A DNA stretch of 46,321 bases, taken from Sporosarcina sp. GTDB taxonomy: Bacteria; Bacillota; Bacilli; Bacillales_A; Planococcaceae. Positions 24,179 through 32,561 of the stretch are shown here, piece after piece (within the stretch, counting starts at the first letter, position 1; each line of letters opens with the position of its first letter). The stretch spans positions 1 to 46,321 of the forward strand of contig NZ_JARICI010000019.1 of the NCBI RefSeq assembly GCF_029257255.1, given 5' to 3'. A program made the translations under genes and the position numbers. The notes under the pieces were generated by a model. It had not been told where the DNA came from. It ran no database searches and worked only from the letters and a program-made list of their open reading frames with translations.

Positions 24179-25156
24179 TTATGCCGTCGCAGTCGGCTGT
24201 GCAGAGGGGTTCTTGTATTGTTTCGCTTCATCCTTACGTTTTTGCTGAATACGCAAAAATATATTATTGCCTAGAAGTGAAGCGATGATGAAGACCGTCC
24301 CGATATAATCAAACATAGTCAGTTGATAACCCTGTATAAATGAAATGACCAATGTCGTCACAGGTACGAAATTGATGAACAGCAAGCCGTTCAATGGAGA
24401 TAAGATCCGCACGCCGACGTTCCAGCCGAGCAATGCAATGATACCCGGGAATATAATCATAAACAGCATATGCGGTGTGACTGTCTGCAAAACCGCAACA
24501 GTCGGTATCGAGATATAGCCTGTCAGTGTGACGAAAAACACCACGACACAAGCAGTCGCCGTACCAAGCAGACAACTCAGAGTGGAATAACGCAGAGCGG
24601 ACCAGCCGCTGAAATGGTTTCCGCCCATTGTGTAGATGACCCAGCCGATTACTGCCAAAAAGATCAGCAGGGAAGGTACGATATCATCAGTTGCAGTCAA
24701 GAACGAACGCAAATCGCCTTTCGTAATGACCAGCATGACCCCGATAAATGCCGTGAATACACAAGCCAGCGTGAAACCATGGGGCTTATGTCGGCTAATG
24801 ACCCAGACGATGACAATGGAGATCATCGGCATCATTGCTTCAGAAATAGACGCGACCATAATTCCTGGCTCTCCCATCAAGTCCTGTCCCCAGAATATGA
24901 AAAGGTTATAGACAACGAATGCCATTGTCCCGAAGAACCAAAGGGAAAGACCTCGCTTTTCCATTCGAAACGCCTGTTTACCTTCCTTCCACCATAACAA
25001 GATGACTAGTAAAACGGTTACCGATACATAGCGGATCAAGGTAAAATAAAATGGATCAATGGCATGAAATGCGCTATTGGCAACAGGGAACATCGCACCC
25101 CAGGACGCTGCGGCGATGAAGCATAAAAATGCCCCCCATACAATTCTGTTTTTCAT
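24179..25156 (-). CDS. DMT superfamily transporter (EamA domains)
   Basis: A 325-residue drug/metabolite transporter with ten predicted membrane helices in two EamA repeats. The first repeat begins LCFIAAASWGAMFPVANSAF and the second about residue 165 (LIFLAVIGWVIYTMGGN). RY near the end of helix 2 (FTLIRYVSV) is typical. The C-terminal tail (QQKRKDEAKQY) is basic. Such proteins usually export amino acids or metabolites; the substrate is unknown. AAGGAGGT is 8 nt before the ATG. It is divergent from a LysR regulator, with a perfect inverted repeat between them, so it is probably the regulator's target. Confidence 0.88.
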   Translation of the reverse strand: MKNRIVWGAFLCFIAAASWGAMFPVANSAFHAIDPFYFTLIRYVSVTVLLVILLWWKEGKQAFRMEKRGLSLWFFGTMAFVVYNLFIFWGQDLMGEPGIMVASISEAMMPMISIVIVWVISRHKPHGFTLACVFTAFIGVMLVITKGDLRSFLTATDDIVPSLLIFLAVIGWVIYTMGGNHFSGWSALRYSTLSCLLGTATACVVVFFVTLTGYISIPTVAVLQTVTPHMLFMIIFPGIIALLGWNVGVRILSPLNGLLFINFVPVTTLVISFIQGYQLTMFDYIGTVFIIASLLGNNIFLRIQQKRKDEAKQYKNPSAQPTATA

Positions 25157-25221
25157 TGGATCGGACCTCCTTGAAGTACTTACTCTAGTAAACTAAAAAT
25201 TTGCCATCATGTAAAACGAAT

Positions 25222-25246
25222 AATAATGATGAATACTATCATTATT
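25222..25246. promoter_or_regulatory. inverted repeat, likely LysR operator
   Basis: AATAATGAT, 7-nt spacer, ATCATTATT: perfect 9-bp arms in the 129-bp interval between the transporter and the LysR gene. This fits the T-N11-A type of LysR box. Confidence 0.65.
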
Positions 25247-25285
25247 TTTGATACCATAGAGATAACAGAGAAAAGAGGGAGTAAA

Positions 25286-26176
25286 TTGGAGTTTAAAGAC
25301 TTGGAGATATTCCAGATGGTTGCAGAAAAAGGGACGATTACGGAAGCGGCAAAAGAGCTCCGTTATGTCCAGTCAAATATCACATCCAGAATTCAGAAGC
25401 TAGAAAACGAACTGAAAACACCCTTATTCAACCGGCATAATCGGGGGATGATTCTGACGCCGGAAGGGAAGCGGCTGCTTGTTTACAGTGAGAAAATTCT
25501 TTCGCTGACGAATGAAATGAGGAAAGTCGTGCAAAACGATAAAGAGCCTTCAGGGAAACTGGAGATCGGCTCTGTCGAAACGGTGATTAAACTGCCTGTG
25601 ATCCTGTCCAGATACAATAAAAAATACAAACAAGTGGATCTATCTTTATTGACGGGCGTGACGGAACAGCTGCAATACAAAGTACTCCATCATCAATTGG
25701 ACGGTGCTTTTATTTCGGCTGGCACTGCGCATCCCGATCTTGCAGTGCATGATGTGCTGGAAGAGGAACTTGTTCTCATATCCGATAAACCGTTCCAATC
25801 AATTGAACACATCAAAGATGAACCAATTCTGTGCTTCAGTAAAGGTTGCGGATACCGCGCCAGACTGGAGCTGTGGCTTGCTGATGAACAGTTCACTCCG
25901 ACAAAAATGATGGAATTCGGTACACTTGAAACAATTCTGGGAAGTGTGGCGGCAGGACTGGGTGTGACATTTGTGCCCAAATCCACCGTTGCGCACTTAG
26001 TGGAACAGGGGTTGGTGCATACCTATCATTTACCGCCGGAATACAGCCGCATTAAAACCGTATTTGTCCGACGCTCTGATTCCTATTTGACGCCTACCAT
26101 TCAAAAATTCATTCAAATCATTGAAGAGTTTCATGAGGAAACATCCAATCAAGTTCAAAATTCGACACAAAATTAA
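25286..26176 (+). CDS. LysR family transcriptional regulator
   Basis: A 296-residue LTTR of standard length. The winged HTH is at about 1-65 (GTITEAAKELRYVQSNITSRIQKLE), followed by a linker helix and a periplasmic-binding-protein-like effector domain (about 90-290) including GKLEIGSVETV and the late CFSKGCGYRARLELWL. TTG 25286 with GAGGGAG upstream gives the usual LTTR start; the longer in-frame ATG at 25226 lies inside the inverted repeat. Divergent from the EamA transporter, which it probably controls in response to a small molecule. The Cys-x-Arg of the effector domain (SKGCGYR) also occurs in CzcR/CysL-like LTTRs. Confidence 0.9.
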   Translation: MEFKDLEIFQMVAEKGTITEAAKELRYVQSNITSRIQKLENELKTPLFNRHNRGMILTPEGKRLLVYSEKILSLTNEMRKVVQNDKEPSGKLEIGSVETVIKLPVILSRYNKKYKQVDLSLLTGVTEQLQYKVLHHQLDGAFISAGTAHPDLAVHDVLEEELVLISDKPFQSIEHIKDEPILCFSKGCGYRARLELWLADEQFTPTKMMEFGTLETILGSVAAGLGVTFVPKSTVAHLVEQGLVHTYHLPPEYSRIKTVFVRRSDSYLTPTIQKFIQIIEEFHEETSNQVQNSTQN

Positions 26177-26245
26177 CGTCGAATGCAGGTTATATATGCT
26201 AACATGAAGGGTAGTTTATAAATATAGAATTAGGAGTGTCTATAG

Positions 26246-26803
26246 ATGAATAGCAACAATCACACAGCGAATACCGGCTCGTTCAAAAAACGTAATTACA
26301 AACCGGCAATAATTATTATTTCGGTTATCCTTATCGGCGCGATCGGCGTGCTGGCGGGAATGCCGGGAGTTGAAAATTTCACAGCTTTTGATATTACGAT
26401 TCTGCCTTTACTGAATGCCATCTTCAATAGCTTTACTTTTATTTTTCTGGTCTGCGCATTGGTCGCAATTCTAAAAAAGAATATCACTGTGCATAAGCGT
26501 TTTATTTATGCCGCATTCTGCACGACAGCACTGTTTCTTGTAACGTATGTTTCGTATCACTTTTTATCCGAATCTACTCCTTTTGGCGGCAGCGGATTCA
26601 TGGCAGGTTTCTATTACTTCATCCTAATCACGCATATTATCTTGGCTGCAGCCATTGTGCCCCTTGCTCTGACAAGTGTTGCAAGAGCTTGGAACATGGA
26701 GAATGAGCGTCACCGCAAAATCGCACGCTGGACGATGCCGATTTGGCTGTATGTTAGTCTGACCGGTGTACTTGTGTATATACTGATTTCGCCTTATTAT
26801 TAA
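26246..26803 (+). CDS. DUF420 family membrane protein (YozB/CtaM-like)
   Basis: A 185-residue integral membrane protein with about five helices. It has the DUF420 pattern: TILPLLNAIFNSFTFIFLV, VHKRFIYAA, and paired histidines in helices (SYHFLS; ITHIILAA) with RHRKIARWTMPIWLYVSLTG at the end. DUF420 proteins such as YozB/CtaM assist heme-copper oxidase assembly, in S. aureus for the qox oxidase (established for CtaM, by recollection). A link to ctaB, 4 kb away, is plausible but the genes are not adjacent. AGGAG precedes ATG 26246. Confidence 0.82.
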   Translation: MNSNNHTANTGSFKKRNYKPAIIIISVILIGAIGVLAGMPGVENFTAFDITILPLLNAIFNSFTFIFLVCALVAILKKNITVHKRFIYAAFCTTALFLVTYVSYHFLSESTPFGGSGFMAGFYYFILITHIILAAAIVPLALTSVARAWNMENERHRKIARWTMPIWLYVSLTGVLVYILISPYY

Positions 26804-26818
26804 GAGAATCAAAATAGA

Positions 26819-26861
26819 AAAGCATCAGTCAACCGTAGTTCTTGACTGATGCTTTTTTTAT
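26819..26861 (+). terminator. terminator of the DUF420 gene
   Basis: AAAAGCATCAGTCAA pairs with TTGACTGATGCTTTT, followed by a T-run. Confidence 0.9.
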
Positions 26862-26907
26862 AACAAGGAAATTCGAATATTACAACAAAACGAATGGATG
26901 TGTTCTT

Positions 26908-27906
26908 ATGAAAGGCAATCATTTTATGTCTGATGACTCATTTGATAAGATTTTTCAGCAAGAAACAGATGAAATTAATAAGCAGTTAAAACAAGAAATT
27001 CTTGTCGCGATGATCGGTGACGTTAATGCAGGAAAATCTTCTACACTGAACCGATTGATGCAAAAAGGTGTGGCAGAAGTAGGCGCGCAGCCTGGGGAAA
27101 CGAAAGAAGTGAAGAAGTATTATTACAGAGAGAACATTCTGTTTGTAGATACTCCCGGACTCGATGATATTTATCAAGAACATTCACAAGAGACGCTAAA
27201 ATTTTATAATGAAGCGGATGTCATTTTATTCTTTCTGAACGCGGCGGGTACGGTACTGTCAGATGCTGAACTGAAATCGTTGAATAAAATCGCGACACGT
27301 AATAAAAAAATCATTATTGTTCTTAATAAAATTGATGCTGCGGATGACATTCCAAGTTTAGTGAACTATATACTGGAGCATACTGGGTTTGCCTATCCTG
27401 TCATCCCGATTTCATCTAAGACAGGTGAGCATATGGAACATCTTCAGAAAGAGATTCTGCAGCAGCTGAAAGAAACTAATAAAGACTTATTACTGGCAGC
27501 CAATATGGCGGACAAGTCATCCATCGCTAAACGTTGGATTTTATCAGCCGGTGCTTCTGCGGCAGCAATAGGTGCAGTACCGATACCCGGTGCAGATTTT
27601 GTTCCGCTCACTACACTGCAGGTCGGTCTAATGCTGAAACTGTCAACACTGTACGGCAAACCGATTACGAAGGATCATGCAAAAGAATTGATCATCGCAA
27701 CCGTTGTCGGCAATATCGGGAAAACTGCTTTTCGTCAGATCGTCAAAGTGGTTCCAGGCGCAGGTATGGTAGTTGCAGCGAGCGTTGCAGGTTCGATGAC
27801 CGTCGCACTTGGATATGCGGTGAAATATATGTATGAAAATGATATGGAACTGAATCCAGCAACATTAAAAAAGGTGTATAAGACATTCTTGAAAAAAGGC
27901 TCTTAA
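26908..27906 (+). CDS. dynamin-like/Era-type GTPase with DUF697 domain
   Basis: A 332-residue GTPase. G1 is GDVNAGKSS (37-45), G3 is DTPGLDD (81-87), G4 is NKID (N140-D143) and G5-like PVIPISSK about 180. The C-terminal half (about 210-330) has hydrophobic glycine-rich segments GAVPIPGADFVPLTTLQVGLM and GAGMVVAASVAGSM, the DUF697 (YcjF-like) pattern, which inserts in or binds membranes. The cellular role is unknown; DUF697 GTPases are often tied to envelope stress. Starts: ATG 26908 with GGATG, or ATG 26926 with AAAGG; the earlier ATG at 26842 lies in the terminator. Stand-alone gene. Confidence 0.85.
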   Translation: MKGNHFMSDDSFDKIFQQETDEINKQLKQEILVAMIGDVNAGKSSTLNRLMQKGVAEVGAQPGETKEVKKYYYRENILFVDTPGLDDIYQEHSQETLKFYNEADVILFFLNAAGTVLSDAELKSLNKIATRNKKIIIVLNKIDAADDIPSLVNYILEHTGFAYPVIPISSKTGEHMEHLQKEILQQLKETNKDLLLAANMADKSSIAKRWILSAGASAAAIGAVPIPGADFVPLTTLQVGLMLKLSTLYGKPITKDHAKELIIATVVGNIGKTAFRQIVKVVPGAGMVVAASVAGSMTVALGYAVKYMYENDMELNPATLKKVYKTFLKKGS

Positions 27907-27968
27907 TCATAATCTGTTCTTGGCTTTACGGAGCACTTTTATAACACGCTAGCTGTAGGGATACTACA

Positions 27969-28252
27969 ATGTGAATACCATATTCTGTATACATAGTAGG
28001 TAGGATTGGAGTGGAAGGCAATCTAAGTACGCCGGCTGGTGTCTTAATTTCTGTAAAGTGCACAGAAATACGACAAAGCGAACCCTACGCTGTTCGCTTG
28101 GCAACGGTTGCATGACTCACTTCGTGTGTGCTCACGGCTAAAACACTCCAGAAAGCGTACCGTCTGCAACGAGAGCCGTAACGAAGAACGGCTTTTGCTC
28201 TAATCCCCACCTGCTTACTAATTGCACTTTCAAGTACATGTTTTGGTGATGA
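27969..28252 (+). repeat. intergenic repeat, long form with central hairpin module inserted
   Basis: The outer parts match 23973-24113. Inside lie a left module (GGAGTGGAAGGC, 28007-28018), the central two-hairpin module (28041-28102, near-identical to 823-886 and 10693-10754) and a diverged right module (GAAAGCGTACCGTCTGCAACG). No ORF or transposase. It fills most of the 380-bp gap before the next gene. Confidence 0.75.
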
Positions 28253-28287
28253 GCCTGAAAAAAGAAAAGTAAAGAGGGGCTGACTGT

Positions 28288-28437
28288 ATGGAGTGGTTTA
28301 ATTATGCAACATTTGTCGTAGCGTTATTGGCGGGATTGTATTCGATGGAAAGCATGAAACGCAATAAAGAATTGGAAGAACGAGTGGAAAAGCTGGAGAA
28401 GCAGCAGACAGCTGAACTCGATAAGCACAGGTTATGA
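28288..28437 (+). CDS. 49-residue membrane-anchored coiled-coil protein
   Basis: Unrecognised mini-protein. A hydrophobic helix at about 3-20 (WFNYATFVVALLAGLYSM) is followed by a charged heptad-like coil (ELEERVEKLEKQQTAELDK). AGAGGGGC is 7 nt before ATG 28288. Its TGA overlaps the ATG of the next gene by one base shift (ATGA), so the two are probably co-translated. The design suggests a small membrane scaffold or a partner of the cysteine-rich protein; that role is inferred. Confidence 0.6.
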   Translation: MEWFNYATFVVALLAGLYSMESMKRNKELEERVEKLEKQQTAELDKHRL

Positions 28438-28628
28438 GCAAAGCGGATGTCTGTCCCATCTGCCAAGGGGACAACCATTGCGGCAACGGACTGCCAAAAG
28501 AAAATAGGGCGTGCTGGTGTACCGCTAAAACATTTCCTGAAGAAGTTTTCCAACGTATTCCAACAGAAGAGTTGTATAAATATTGTATTTGTCAGCGCTG
28601 TCTGGAAAAAATTATAGCTGAAAAATAG
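28434..28628 (+). CDS. cysteine-rich CWC family protein
   Basis: A 64-residue zinc-finger-like protein with eight cysteines (7, 10, 16, 27, 29, 51, 53, 56) in the pattern CPIC...C, CWC, CICQRC, matching the Cys_rich_CWC family (PF14375). The central KTFPEEVFQRIP is family-typical. Function unknown; presumed zinc-binding. It begins at the ATGA overlap with the preceding 49-aa ORF. Confidence 0.8.
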   Translation: MSKADVCPICQGDNHCGNGLPKENRACWCTAKTFPEEVFQRIPTEELYKYCICQRCLEKIIAEK

Positions 28629-28664
28629 GCAAGCAAAGGAATTTAACCTTCGCTTGCCTATTTA
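28625..28664. terminator. bidirectional terminator before ferritin
   Basis: AATAGGCAAGCAAAGG pairs with CCTTCGCTTGCCTATT around an A/T loop (one mismatch). Confidence 0.8.
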
Positions 28665-29165
28665 TTATTCAGCTTGAAAAGAACGCTGAGCCAACTCTTT
28701 TTCGTAGATAAACAATGCATTTTTATCTTCACGAATACGTTTCAAATATTCAATATGTGTATCGAATGTCGATTCTTCTTCCACTTGTTCGTCCAAGAAC
28801 CAGTTCAGGAATGAAATCGTTGCATGTTCTTTTTCTTCCCATGCCATATCCATAATTGAATAAAATGATCTAGTTACTTCTTTTTCCTGTTGCAATGCTA
28901 CTTCGAACGTATGAACTAAATTATCAAACGCTGTCGCAGGTGCCGGTGTTTCCGTAATGATGGCACGAATCCCGCGGTCATTCAAATAGTTATAGATTTT
29001 CATGGCGTGGAAACGCTCTTCTTCCACCTGCTGAAGAAAGAAGTGGGCAAAACCACTATAATTTTGATACTCACAATAAGACGCCATAGATAAATACGTT
29101 TGTGCTGCAGCAAATTCATTGTTCATCTGGTGATTCAATGCTTGTGCTAATTTTTCGCTGATCAT
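28665..29165 (-). CDS. ferritin (non-heme, FtnA type)
   Basis: A 166-residue iron-storage protein. Ferroxidase-site residues are visible: Glu17 (NNEFAA), Tyr24, Glu49/Glu50 and His53 (EEERFHAM), with further acidic ligands in EKEVTR and DEQVEEE. The length and five-helix layout match bacterial ferritins. ATG 29165 is used because GAGGAG lies 9 nt upstream; the earlier in-frame ATG at 29171 is only 3 nt from it. Stores iron and reduces Fenton stress. I looked for a PerR or Fur box in the 29180-29260 leader and saw only an imperfect TTATACT...ATTATAC dyad with 3-nt spacing. Confidence 0.93.
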   Translation of the reverse strand: MISEKLAQALNHQMNNEFAAAQTYLSMASYCEYQNYSGFAHFFLQQVEEERFHAMKIYNYLNDRGIRAIITETPAPATAFDNLVHTFEVALQQEKEVTRSFYSIMDMAWEEKEHATISFLNWFLDEQVEEESTFDTHIEYLKRIREDKNALFIYEKELAQRSFQAE

Positions 29166-29399
29166 GTGCATCGACTCCTCTTCTCTGTTGGGATTCTATA
29201 CCCTTATTGAAAGACAGCAAATCATATGTATTCGCTTATACTCTAATTATACATGGTGAAAGCCGTTATTTACTAGAGAATTGTGTCGAAATTTCTCATG
29301 GGGTGTCTGGAAGATGTCCTTCTTTCAGATCCAAGTGATATACTGTACAGATAGATCAAAACTTGGTTTAAACACTATAAAATGAAAGAAGGAATAGAG

Positions 29400-30440
29400 T
29401 TGGATGCATACATAATACCCGCACTTGATCAGCACGCAGGCGAAAAATGTGAAAACTATATAGATACACTGACGAAACCAGTAGGCAGCTTAGGGAAGTT
29501 AGAAGAAATTGCTATACAGATTGCAGAAATGCAAGGACAGGCTATGCCGCGTCTTGAAAAGTTGGGGATTTTGGTATTTGCTGCAGATCATGGGATTACA
29601 GAGGAAGGCATATCTGCCTTTCCACAAGAAGTGACGCGCCAGATGGTTACTAATATGGCACAAGGCGGAGCGGCGATCAATGTGTTCGGCAGGCAGCAGC
29701 AGGCAGAATTTTCATTAGTTGACGTGGGCGTGATGGGTGAGAAATTCGAAGTCCCGGTGAAGAATCGTAAAATACGGCAGGGTACCCGAAATTTTGCTAA
29801 TGAAGAAGCGATGACTGCAGAAGAAGTTAAACGTGCTGTGAAAACAGGTTATGAAGAAGCAATCCTGTTATTTGACAAGGGCGTAGACTGTTTGGCTGTT
29901 GGAGAAGTCGGTATAGGAAATACCACGACGAGCAGCGCAGTAGTAGCCGCGGTGACTGGTTTAGACCCGACAGAGCTTGTAGGGTACGGAACAGGAATTT
30001 CTTCCGAACAGCACCTTCACAAGATTAAGGTTGTAAAGAACGCATTAGCATTTCATCAGACAGACTCAAAAGACGGCTATGATATTTTGCGAAAAGTCGG
30101 CGGTTTGGAACTGGCAGCTATGGCAGGCGCTATGCTCGCAGCAGCGTCAAACCGCATACCTATTATTCTCGATGGTTTTATTTCGACGGCAGCAGCGTGC
30201 GTGGCTGAACGGCTTGGCAAAGGGACAGTCAACTATATGCTGCTAGGTCATCAATCGATGGAACCAGGTCATCAAAGAGCATATGAGTATCTAGGCAAGG
30301 AGCCGATCATGTCACTAAATATGCGTCTCGGAGAAGGTACTGGCGCAGCGGTTGCGTTTGCAGTGATCCAGTCAGCTATGCGAATGATCAATGAAATGGC
30401 TACTTTTGAGAGTGCAGGAGTTTCAGGTAAGAATGAATAA
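29400..30440 (+). CDS. cobT: nicotinate-nucleotide-dimethylbenzimidazole phosphoribosyltransferase
   Basis: A 346-residue CobT that activates the lower ligand of cobamides, forming alpha-ribazole phosphate. Diagnostic stretches: LTKPVGSLGKLE near the N-terminus, AADHGITEEG, EVGIGNTTTSSAV, and RLGEGTGAAV carrying the catalytic Glu. TTG 29400 with AAGGA 6 nt upstream is preferred; ATG 29382 lacks an RBS. The other late cobalamin genes (cobS, cobU/cobP, cobC) are not in the window and no B12 riboswitch precedes cobT, so it is a stand-alone gene. That suggests salvage or remodelling of cobamides, consistent with the B12-controlled metE downstream. Confidence 0.95.
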   Translation: MDAYIIPALDQHAGEKCENYIDTLTKPVGSLGKLEEIAIQIAEMQGQAMPRLEKLGILVFAADHGITEEGISAFPQEVTRQMVTNMAQGGAAINVFGRQQQAEFSLVDVGVMGEKFEVPVKNRKIRQGTRNFANEEAMTAEEVKRAVKTGYEEAILLFDKGVDCLAVGEVGIGNTTTSSAVVAAVTGLDPTELVGYGTGISSEQHLHKIKVVKNALAFHQTDSKDGYDILRKVGGLELAAMAGAMLAAASNRIPIILDGFISTAAACVAERLGKGTVNYMLLGHQSMEPGHQRAYEYLGKEPIMSLNMRLGEGTGAAVAFAVIQSAMRMINEMATFESAGVSGKNE

Positions 30441-30446
30441 AAAACA

Positions 30447-30482
30447 GGGAGGGGTATCTAAACATTCCCCTTTCTTTTTCGT
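30447..30482 (+). terminator. probable terminator of cobT
   Basis: AGGGAGGGGTATC...TTCCCCTTTCTTTTT can form a short stem with a T-run; weaker than others here. Confidence 0.5.
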
Positions 30483-30622
30483 GTGGACAAAGATTTGTAA
30501 CACTTTGTAAAAAATATCGTGTTTTTTTGTTTTTGCTTTTAAGAAAATGATATAGTTATGAATATAGATTGTTAAGCTAATTATTGATTGTGAAACATAA
30601 GCAGAAAAGGAGAACGGATCTC

Positions 30623-31534
30623 ATGACGAAAGAAGTCCATATTGAACCGGCTAGAACACATAGCCGCTCGACGTCTGCCTTCTTCTCAGATATTAAATCG
30701 TTGATAAAAGGACCTGTCCTGATCGCGAATGTGTTACCTGTATTCGCTGGTTTTTGGCTGGCTTTACATTTTTCAGGCATGACACTCGCAGGGAATTGGA
30801 GTGTATTCTGGCTGACGATGATTGGCAGCACGTTCTTGATGGCAGGTGCGCTGGTGATGAATAACTGGTACGATTCAGACATCGACACCTTTATGGAAAG
30901 AACGCAGCAACGTCCAACAGTTACCGGGAATTTTAAACTGAAAACGGTATTGAATATTGGCTTGATATTATCTGGGATTGGTATGTTATTGTTGTTATTT
31001 ACTACTCTTGAAGCAGCACTTTATGCATTTATTGGTTGGTTTACGTATGTGATACCCTATACAATGTGGTCTAAACGCAAGTATACATTAAATACGGTAA
31101 TCGGAAGTATATCAGGCGCTGTAACCCCTTTGATCGGCTGGGCTGCTATTATGTCCGCCAACCATATTGTGCCGATTGTCCTGTTCGCTATTTTATTTAT
31201 TTGGCAAATGCCTCATACATTCGCGATCGCGATGAAAAAATATGATGATTATAAAGCAGCACATGTTGCGATGCTTCCTGTCGTTAAAGGCTTTGACTTC
31301 ACTAAGCGGCAAATGTTGAATTATGTATTGTGCCTGCTGCCGCTGCCATTTTTACTGCCGATGTTCGGCACGACTTTCCTTGTGGTCGCCACATTGATGA
31401 ATCTGGGCTATATCGGCGCCAGTATTTACGGATTTTATGCAAAAGATAATCATAAATGGGCAAACGTTATGTTCTTATATTCTGTAAACTATATGACACT
31501 GCTGTTTGCAATGATGATTTTGCTGACATTTTAA
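30623..31534 (+). CDS. ctaB: protoheme IX farnesyltransferase (heme O synthase)
   Basis: A 303-residue UbiA-family integral membrane enzyme that adds farnesyl to heme B, giving heme O for terminal oxidases. About nine helices. The first prenyl-diphosphate motif is NNWYDSDIDTFMERTQQRP, with N-x3-D-x3-D; the second is about YTLNTVIGSISGAVTPLIGW. AAGGAG (30606-30611) is 11 nt before ATG 30623; an in-frame start at 30584 lacks an RBS. It is alone here: ctaA and the oxidase subunits are not in the window, and a DUF420 assembly-like protein is 4 kb upstream. Terminated at 31539. Confidence 0.93.
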   Translation: MTKEVHIEPARTHSRSTSAFFSDIKSLIKGPVLIANVLPVFAGFWLALHFSGMTLAGNWSVFWLTMIGSTFLMAGALVMNNWYDSDIDTFMERTQQRPTVTGNFKLKTVLNIGLILSGIGMLLLLFTTLEAALYAFIGWFTYVIPYTMWSKRKYTLNTVIGSISGAVTPLIGWAAIMSANHIVPIVLFAILFIWQMPHTFAIAMKKYDDYKAAHVAMLPVVKGFDFTKRQMLNYVLCLLPLPFLLPMFGTTFLVVATLMNLGYIGASIYGFYAKDNHKWANVMFLYSVNYMTLLFAMMILLTF

Positions 31535-31538
31535 ACTG

Positions 31539-31580
31539 AAAGACTTCTCTTCACTAAAGGTGAAAGAGGTCTTTTTTTTA
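31539..31580 (+). terminator. terminator of ctaB
   Basis: AAAGACTTCTCTTCAC pairs with GTGAAAGAGGTCTTT, followed by a T-run. Confidence 0.85.
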
Positions 31581-31638
31581 TGATAAAATGAGGGTGGACT
31601 ATTTTATAATTTTACTTGAACGACTGGAAGGTGAGCAG

Positions 31639-32460
31639 ATGAAAGAAGCGATTCGAATTAGAAGAGTGACGGCGATTGATGAAATTCACGCTGTACAGAA
31701 ATTGGAAAAACAAATCTGGAATATGGAACCAATTCCAGTTCATCAAACAATTACAGCTGTAAAGAATGGCGGTCTAATTGTAGGAGCTTTCGCAGGCGAG
31801 CGGATGATTGGGTATTCCTACAGTTTTCCGGGGTTTTCGGAAGGACAGTCTTATTTATGCTCACATATGCTCGCTGTCGACCATGAATTTCAATCAATGG
31901 GAATCGGCAGACTGTTGAAAGAAGAGCAGCTGCGTCTTGCGCGTGAAATGGGCTATGAACTGATCGTCTGGACATTTGATCCGCTTGAAAGCCGCAATGC
32001 TTATTTAAATACTGCTAAATTATATGGTGTCAGTTATGAATATATTGTGAATTGCTACGGAGAGTTGGAGGATGGATTGAATAAGGGATTACCAACTGAC
32101 CGTTTTCAACTGGCTTGGTGGATTAACAGTCCACGGGTGAAAGAGCAATGGCAGCCATCAGGTATAGATTACATATGCCCGTTTCAGATTGCTTTGGCTA
32201 ATCATCAACATCCCGTTTTGCAGCGGACTGAAGGAAAGGACTGGCTAACTTCAGATGCGATTGAAGTCCCTGTACCCAAACATATACAGCGCATAAAAGT
32301 GGATAACCCGGAGCTTGCGCTGGATTGGCGAATGAAAACAAGAGAACTTTTCCAGCAGTTATGTAATGAGGGATACGCATTGATCAATGTACGAAGAACG
32401 GAAGAAACCGTGCAGTACTATCAATTTTTCAGACTGTCGGAAGTTCCACTGTCCGAATGA
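31639..32460 (+). CDS. GNAT-fold protein of the COG3375 type
   Basis: A 273-residue protein with an N-terminal GNAT acetyltransferase fold (about 1-150; acetyl-CoA segment SMGIGRLLKEEQ, with the following TFDPLESRNAYLNTAKLYG), then a C-terminal extension (about 150-273) rich in aromatic residues. This architecture fits the COG3375 group of predicted GNATs, which has no agreed substrate. GGTGAG is about 5 nt before ATG 31639. A perfect 20-bp palindrome at 32492-32511 follows, probably its terminator, just ahead of the riboflavin promoter. Confidence 0.8.
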   Translation: MKEAIRIRRVTAIDEIHAVQKLEKQIWNMEPIPVHQTITAVKNGGLIVGAFAGERMIGYSYSFPGFSEGQSYLCSHMLAVDHEFQSMGIGRLLKEEQLRLAREMGYELIVWTFDPLESRNAYLNTAKLYGVSYEYIVNCYGELEDGLNKGLPTDRFQLAWWINSPRVKEQWQPSGIDYICPFQIALANHQHPVLQRTEGKDWLTSDAIEVPVPKHIQRIKVDNPELALDWRMKTRELFQQLCNEGYALINVRRTEETVQYYQFFRLSEVPLSE

Positions 32461-32491
32461 AATGTTATACAATAGATATCTGGGTATTTTT

Positions 32492-32511
32492 AACTGAATA
32501 ATTATTCAGTT
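32492..32511. terminator. perfect palindrome, probable terminator
   Basis: AACTGAATAATTATTCAGTT is fully self-complementary, followed by T-rich sequence, between the GNAT gene and the rib promoter. Confidence 0.55.
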
Positions 32512-32512
32512 A

Positions 32513-32542
32513 TTGTCTTTTACTGATCGAGTGTGCTAGACT
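32513..32542 (+). promoter_or_regulatory. promoter of the riboflavin operon
   Basis: TTGTCT (32513-32518), 18-bp spacer, and TAGACT (32537-32542) with extended -10 TGC before it. Confidence 0.6.
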
Positions 32543-32561
32543 CGTAGGTAATCGAATAAGT

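Noticed and set aside
29180..29260. PerR box upstream of ferritin
   Set aside because: TTATACT and ATTATAC are present but separated by 3 nt, not the single nucleotide of the PerR consensus.
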